The notes under the pieces: model-generated | Database searches by the model: none | The model's input: only the letters and a program-made list of their open reading frames with translations | What the model was told of the DNA's origin: nothing | Translations under genes and position numbers: made by a program | Shown here: positions 60,150 through 64,000 of the stretch, piece after piece | Numbering within the stretch: the first letter of the stretch is position 1 | How the letters are laid out: each line of letters starts with the position of its first letter | NCBI RefSeq assembly: GCF_000377505.1 | Contig: NZ_KB898204.1 | Span: 21,645-85,644 of the forward strand | Source: Paenibacillus massiliensis 2301065 = DSM 16942 | Lineage (GTDB): Bacteria > Bacillota > Bacilli > Paenibacillales > Paenibacillaceae | Length of the DNA stretch: 64,000 nucleotides | Direction of reading: 5' to 3'

Positions 60150-62942
60150 TCAGCCTGTATTTCTTAATCCAGCAGCAATTCCGTTGATGGTAAGCAGTAC
60201 CTCGCGCAGCAATTCTGCATCGTCTTCATTCTGATCACGAAGGCTACGCAGCTCGCTGAGAAGCTGTACCTGCAGATAGCTTAGTGGATCAACATACGGA
60301 TTACGTAAACGAATGGACTCCTGTATCACAGGTACATTGTCCAGAATTTCCTGTTGGCCTGTGATTTTAAGAATCAGAGATGAGGTGAGCTTGAACTCCT
60401 CCTCAATCAAGCCGTAAATGCGCTGGCTGGCTTCCTCATTCTGCGCCATTCCTGCATATTCCTTTGCAATGATCAGATCTGCTTTGGCAATTGCCATTTG
60501 CAGTGTATCAATCAATGTGCGGAAGAATGGGAAGTCCTGATACATCTGCTGCAGGACAGCCATATTTTCTTCCTTATCCTGGTAGAAGCTCTGCAATCCT
60601 GTTCCAGCAGCATACCAAGCTGGGAGCAAGTAGCGGCTTTGGGTCCAAGCGAATACCCATGGAATTGCTCGCAAGTCCTCGAAGCGGTCACTGTTCTTAC
60701 GCTTGGAAGGACGAGAACCAATGTTCAGCTCACCGACCTCAGGCAATGGTGTAGACTCTTTGAAGAAGGTGAAGAAGTCAGGATCACGGAAGATCAAGTC
60801 TTGATATTTGTGTAAGGACACTTCCGAAATATGCTTAACGATTTCCTCCCAGCGCTCCTCCAAATGCTCCTCTTTGCCTGTACGGCGATACATCGAGGCT
60901 GTCAGCAAAGCTGATGTCGCCTGCTCCAGACTCCGATAAGCAATACCTTTCAAGGAGTAACGGGAGGATAACACCTCACCCTGTTCTGTAATCTTGATAC
61001 CTCCACCGATTGTGTGTGGTGGCTGGGCCAAAATACTGCGGTTCAGAGGCATGCCTCCACGTCCTAGCGCCCCTCCACGTCCATGGAAAAATTTGAGCTT
61101 CACACCGAATTCATTACCTACGTTGGTAATCTCATTCATCGCTACACGTAGCTCATAGTTGGCAGTTACTGCTCCGCCATCTTTGTTACTGTCAGAGTAG
61201 CCGAGCATGATTTCCTGGAGATCATGCATCGCAGCTACGGACTCACGATATACCGGTAGTCCAAGTACTTTACGCATAATCGCTGGCGCTGCATGTAGAT
61301 CCTCAATCGTCTCGAACAAAGGTACCGATTGCAGTGTACACACGACGGAACCATCCTTTTCCTTACGGAAAAGTCCCGCTTCCTTCGCCAGTACCATAAC
61401 CTCCAGAATATCACTTGCCCCTTGGCTCATACTGATCAGATAACTGGTAATGCATTGCTGACCATATTCCTTCTGAGCCTTATTAATTGTTCTATATACA
61501 TTGAGACACTCTTCAGTTGCATCACTATAATTTAAGTACGGAGAAGTGATTGGGCGAGGATCGTTCATGAGTCGTTCCAGCAGATCAATCTTCTCGTCCT
61601 CTGTCAGCTGACCGTAATTTGGAGCGATGTTCATCTTGGCCAAAATCTCCGTCATAGCATTCTCATGCTCTTGGCTATGCTGCCGGATATCCAGGGTTGC
61701 CGTGTGGAAGCCGAACAGTTCCACTTGTCTGATCATCTTCTGTACATAAGTATCGGCTACATAGTCAGCAAAATGATGACGCAGACTGGAGTCGATAATC
61801 TTCAGATCAGCAATAAGCTCCTCAGCACTGTTGTATGCCTCAGATGTTCCCCGCTTGGTTTCGTCCATTACGTTGTTAACTTTGGCAATCATATACGCCA
61901 GCTTAATGCGATAAGGCTCTTTCTCATTGTGCCAAATTTCCAAACGTTTGAGCGTAACATTATTGCGATCCTCCTCGATGGAGGTGATAAGCTCATCGGA
62001 GACAGTTACAATGCTGGTACTGAAGCTAAGATAGCCCATTAGGTCAACCAAGATCCGCTGGTATTCCCGAACTGCCAGCTTACGGTGCATACGCAGGGTA
62101 TTCCAGGTAACGTCAGCCGTTACGGATGGATTGCCATCCCGGTCTCCACCAATCCATGAACCAAAACGAAGATAGGTTGGAATGTGCCATTGCGATTCTG
62201 GATAGTATTTCTTAAGACACCGCTCCAGCTCCTGATATACATCAGGTAGAACATGGAACAGAGTCTCATGGAAAAAGTACATTCCATTACGCACTTCATC
62301 CAGTACGGTTGGCTTGCGATCTCGAAGCTCATCTGTCTGCCACAGTGTACTAACCTCATTTAATAGGTTTTCCCGTGTCTGCTCGCGTTCTCTGAATGTC
62401 AATGTAGGATTATCGAGCAGCATGACATCCTCGGATATTCGCTTATGAATATCCAGAATTGCTCTCCGCATGGCCTCTGTCGGATGAGCGGTCATTACCA
62501 GCTCTAGGGAAAGCTCCTCCAGCATGTCACGCACATCCTGGGCAGTGAAGCCATTCTCTTGAAGCTCTCGCACAGAGCTCTCGATAGAGCCTGGCTGTGG
62601 CTCTTCACCAACAGAGCGCTCATAGTCCCTTTTTCTACGGATGCGATGGTTTTGTTCTGCAATATTCACCAATTGAAAATAAATAGCAAACGCACGAATG
62701 ATCTGATGCCGAGTATCAGGCTCCAGATTACTGATCATGGCTTTAAAATCCTGGAATAACTCAGGTAGAAATTCCGCACGCAAGGATTTGCTCGTTTCTC
62801 TGATCTTCTCTACGGTCTCCAGCAGCTCATTGCCGCCTTGGTGTACTAGTACCTCTCCGAGAATGTTTCCTAAAAAACGAACGTCTCGCCGCAATGAATT
62901 GTTCGATTGATTTTTGTTTGCGGTTAACGTAAGCTCAGTCAT
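60150..62942 (-). CDS. ppc: phosphoenolpyruvate carboxylase
   Basis: This 930-residue enzyme adds bicarbonate to phosphoenolpyruvate to make oxaloacetate, an anaplerotic step. Conserved catalytic blocks are visible: LVMTAHPTEAMRR with the catalytic His, GSWIGGDRDGNPSVTADVT, EIMLGYSDSNKDGG, FFHGRGGALGRGGMPLNRSILAQPP, and the C-terminal LRNPYVDPLSYLQVQLL...GIAAGLRNTG end. It is a standalone gene upstream of sigW. The start is ATG 62942, with GGGAGG-like sequence upstream. No unusual features. Confidence 0.97.
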   Translation of the reverse strand: MTELTLTANKNQSNNSLRRDVRFLGNILGEVLVHQGGNELLETVEKIRETSKSLRAEFLPELFQDFKAMISNLEPDTRHQIIRAFAIYFQLVNIAEQNHRIRRKRDYERSVGEEPQPGSIESSVRELQENGFTAQDVRDMLEELSLELVMTAHPTEAMRRAILDIHKRISEDVMLLDNPTLTFREREQTRENLLNEVSTLWQTDELRDRKPTVLDEVRNGMYFFHETLFHVLPDVYQELERCLKKYYPESQWHIPTYLRFGSWIGGDRDGNPSVTADVTWNTLRMHRKLAVREYQRILVDLMGYLSFSTSIVTVSDELITSIEEDRNNVTLKRLEIWHNEKEPYRIKLAYMIAKVNNVMDETKRGTSEAYNSAEELIADLKIIDSSLRHHFADYVADTYVQKMIRQVELFGFHTATLDIRQHSQEHENAMTEILAKMNIAPNYGQLTEDEKIDLLERLMNDPRPITSPYLNYSDATEECLNVYRTINKAQKEYGQQCITSYLISMSQGASDILEVMVLAKEAGLFRKEKDGSVVCTLQSVPLFETIEDLHAAPAIMRKVLGLPVYRESVAAMHDLQEIMLGYSDSNKDGGAVTANYELRVAMNEITNVGNEFGVKLKFFHGRGGALGRGGMPLNRSILAQPPHTIGGGIKITEQGEVLSSRYSLKGIAYRSLEQATSALLTASMYRRTGKEEHLEERWEEIVKHISEVSLHKYQDLIFRDPDFFTFFKESTPLPEVGELNIGSRPSKRKNSDRFEDLRAIPWVFAWTQSRYLLPAWYAAGTGLQSFYQDKEENMAVLQQMYQDFPFFRTLIDTLQMAIAKADLIIAKEYAGMAQNEEASQRIYGLIEEEFKLTSSLILKITGQQEILDNVPVIQESIRLRNPYVDPLSYLQVQLLSELRSLRDQNEDDAELLREVLLTINGIAAGLRNTG

Positions 62943-63457
62943 GCTTTTCCTCCCATCTCATCCGCTTCCATAAGTACGAAATTGACACTTTCTTAACATC
63001 ATACAATAAAAGCACCTGAAAAGCTTCAATTTTAAGCTAGAAAAATTCATAAATCAGCCTTACTTTTTTTGTAAAAATGTGATTTTTCTACATCTCCTCG
63101 AATTTGTCCAAAGTATGACACTGAGTGTAGCACTCTTTAGCACAATAAATCAATACCTTATTACAGTAATAGTGTGAAATATGGGTTTGAGCATCTATTT
63201 GTTAAGATCAGTGTGACTGAAATACAAGCAAATATTCCCTAGTAGAGGAAGGATTCAATGAATAGCTGCAAGGGCAAGGGGCGAAGTGATGGTCACATCA
63301 GTTAGGAACAACAACAGGAAGAGACATGGGTAGGATGAGTCATATGTACAGATTAAATTCACGAGAAGCTTCAATTCCACCCAACATATCATAATAAAGA
63401 TTGCTTGCACATGTTACTCGTGATTCCACGTCATTATGAATATTAGAAATAGATAAT
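62943..63457. other. gene-free stretch between ppc and the tRNA genes
   Basis: About 510 AT-rich bases hold the ppc promoter region; I cannot fix its -35/-10 boxes with confidence. No gene, RNA or repeat is visible. Confidence 0.4.
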
Positions 63458-63478
63458 AAAAAAAGAGCCTATAGGCTC
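63458..63478 (-). terminator. terminator of the tRNA operon
   Basis: The self-complementary GAGCCTATAGGCTC is followed on the minus strand by TTTTTTT. Confidence 0.8.
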
Positions 63479-63495
63479 AACTGTTACATCATAAA

Positions 63496-63566
63496 AGCGG
63501 GTGATGGGAATCGAACCCACGCTACCAGCTTGGAAGGCTGGAGTTCTACCATTGAACTACACCCGC
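63496..63566 (-). tRNA. tRNA-Gly (anticodon TCC)
   Basis: Acceptor GCGGGTG/CACCCGC, anticodon stem CCAGC-CTTCCAA-GCTGG, T-loop TTCGATT. CCA is not encoded. Confidence 0.95.
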
Positions 63567-63576
63567 ACATATAAGA

Positions 63577-63650
63577 TCGGGACGACACGATTTGAACATG
63601 CGACCCCCTGGTCCCAAACCAGGTGCTCTACCAAGCTGAGCTACGTCCCG
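63577..63650 (-). tRNA. tRNA-Pro (anticodon TGG)
   Basis: Acceptor CGGGACG/CGTCCCG, anticodon stem CCTGG-TTTGGGA-CCAGG, T-loop TTCAAAT. CCA is not encoded. Confidence 0.95.
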
Positions 63651-63663
63651 ATATTAAATATTA

Positions 63664-63740
63664 TGGCGTCCCCTGAGAGATTCGAACTCCCGACCTTTTG
63701 ATTCGTAGTCAAACGCTCTATCCAGCTGAGCTAAGGGGAC
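63664..63740 (-). tRNA. tRNA-Arg (anticodon ACG)
   Basis: Acceptor GTCCCCT/AGGGGAC, anticodon loop CTACGAA between TTTGA and TCAAA, T-loop TTCGAAT. CCA is encoded (63666-63664). Confidence 0.95.
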
Positions 63741-63745
63741 TTACT

Positions 63746-63820
63746 TGGAGCGGACGACGGGAATCGAACCCGCGACCCTCGCCTTGGCAAGGCGATGCTC
63801 TACCGCTGAGCCACGTCCGC
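63746..63820 (-). tRNA. tRNA-Gly (anticodon GCC)
   Basis: Acceptor GCGGACG/CGTCCGC, anticodon stem TCGCC-TTGCCAA-GGCGA, T-loop TTCGATT. CCA is encoded. Confidence 0.95.
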
Positions 63821-63828
63821 AAAACCTA

Positions 63829-63909
63829 TGCGCGTGGAGGGACTTGAACCCCCACGTCAAAGACGCTAGATCCTAAGTCTAGTGCGTCTGCCAATTCCGC
63901 CACACGCGC
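63829..63909 (-). tRNA. tRNA-Leu (anticodon TAG)
   Basis: Acceptor GCGCGTG/CACGCGC, anticodon loop CTTAGGA, and an extra variable arm (CGTCTTTGACG) as expected for a leucine tRNA. CCA is not encoded. Confidence 0.95.
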
Positions 63910-63922
63910 ATATGATACATTA

Positions 63923-63998
63923 TGGTGAGCCATGAAGGACTCGAACCTTCGACACCCTGATTAAAAGTCAGGTGCTCTACCAACTGAGCTAATGGCTC
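63923..63998 (-). tRNA. tRNA-Lys (anticodon TTT)
   Basis: Acceptor GAGCCAT/ATGGCTC, anticodon loop CTTTTAA between CTGA and TCAG, T-loop TTCGAGT. CCA is encoded. It is the first tRNA of the cluster seen here; more may lie beyond the right edge. Confidence 0.95.
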
Positions 63999-64000
63999 TC

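Noticed and set aside
63501..63701. Plus-strand frame across the tRNA genes
   Set aside because: It is an artefact of tRNA genes read on the opposite strand.
1..64000. CRISPR arrays, rRNA genes, prophage or complete insertion sequences
   Set aside because: I found no regularly spaced repeats with unique spacers, no rRNA sequence, no phage structural genes and no intact transposase gene.

Overview
The window looks like a chromosomal segment of a Paenibacillus-type Firmicute. The evidence is the conserved block sigW - anti-sigma gene - cdaA - cdaR - glmM - glmS with a glmS ribozyme, a XynD-like GH43 enzyme ending in a CBM36-like module, secreted copper-amine-oxidase 'stalk' proteins, a YesM-type sensor kinase, AGGAGG-type ribosome binding sites, and moderate GC content. 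Nearly everything is on the minus strand except the alpha-galactosidase pair, the 43-52 kb block and a few fragments.

Layout. 0-5.2 kb: a YesM-like kinase (cut by the left edge), divergent from a LacI regulator and a GH36 alpha-galactosidase. 5.4-12.1 kb: an MFS transporter, then a two-component system with two probable target genes (a lipoprotein and a secreted stalk protein). Each target has an identical 29-bp element carrying 11-bp-spaced direct repeats at the same distance from its -10 box. 12.4-18.1 kb: a TetR regulator and an NAD(P)-binding protein sharing a 20-bp operator, then a CPBP protease, DinB-like and LysE-like proteins and a secreted protein. 18.2-30.6 kb: a twelve-gene one-direction operon, the most interesting part of the window. 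It has two acyl carrier proteins, two related ATP-grasp ligases, a BtrK-like PLP decarboxylase, a BtrH-like acyltransferase, a radical SAM/SPASM enzyme, a glycosyltransferase-like protein, a Gfo/Idh/MocA oxidoreductase and a three-part ABC exporter. It resembles the carrier-protein side-chain machinery of butirosin biosynthesis but without any aminoglycoside-core genes, so it is probably an undescribed aminoacyl-ACP natural-product pathway. 30.7-34.2 kb: an MFS exporter, a membrane protein, a double GNAT protein and a broken LysE gene. 34.4-39.6 kb: a sugar or sugar-acid catabolic locus (SDR, split transketolase, ACS-type MFS, GntR regulator) with paired operators. 39.7-43.1 kb: a metal-dependent hydrolase, a Bcr/CflA-type exporter, an azoreductase and a tautomerase. 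43.1-51.7 kb, plus strand: an HTH-NB-ARC-TPR regulator, a DsbA/FrnE-like protein, a SnoaL-like protein and two secreted GH43 enzymes. 51.8-52.2 kb: a scar beside glmS holding an SDR fragment, 21-bp-period repeats and a truncated tnsA-like ORF, suggesting a decayed Tn7-like insertion. 52.3-60.0 kb: the glmS-to-sigW block, with a perfect SigW-type promoter between sigW and its anti-sigma gene. 60.1-62.9 kb: ppc. 63.5-64.0 kb: six tRNA genes and their terminator.

All calls are from reading the sequence and knowledge of families. No database search or computation was run, and starts were chosen by ribosome-binding-site position where the longest reading frame looked implausible.
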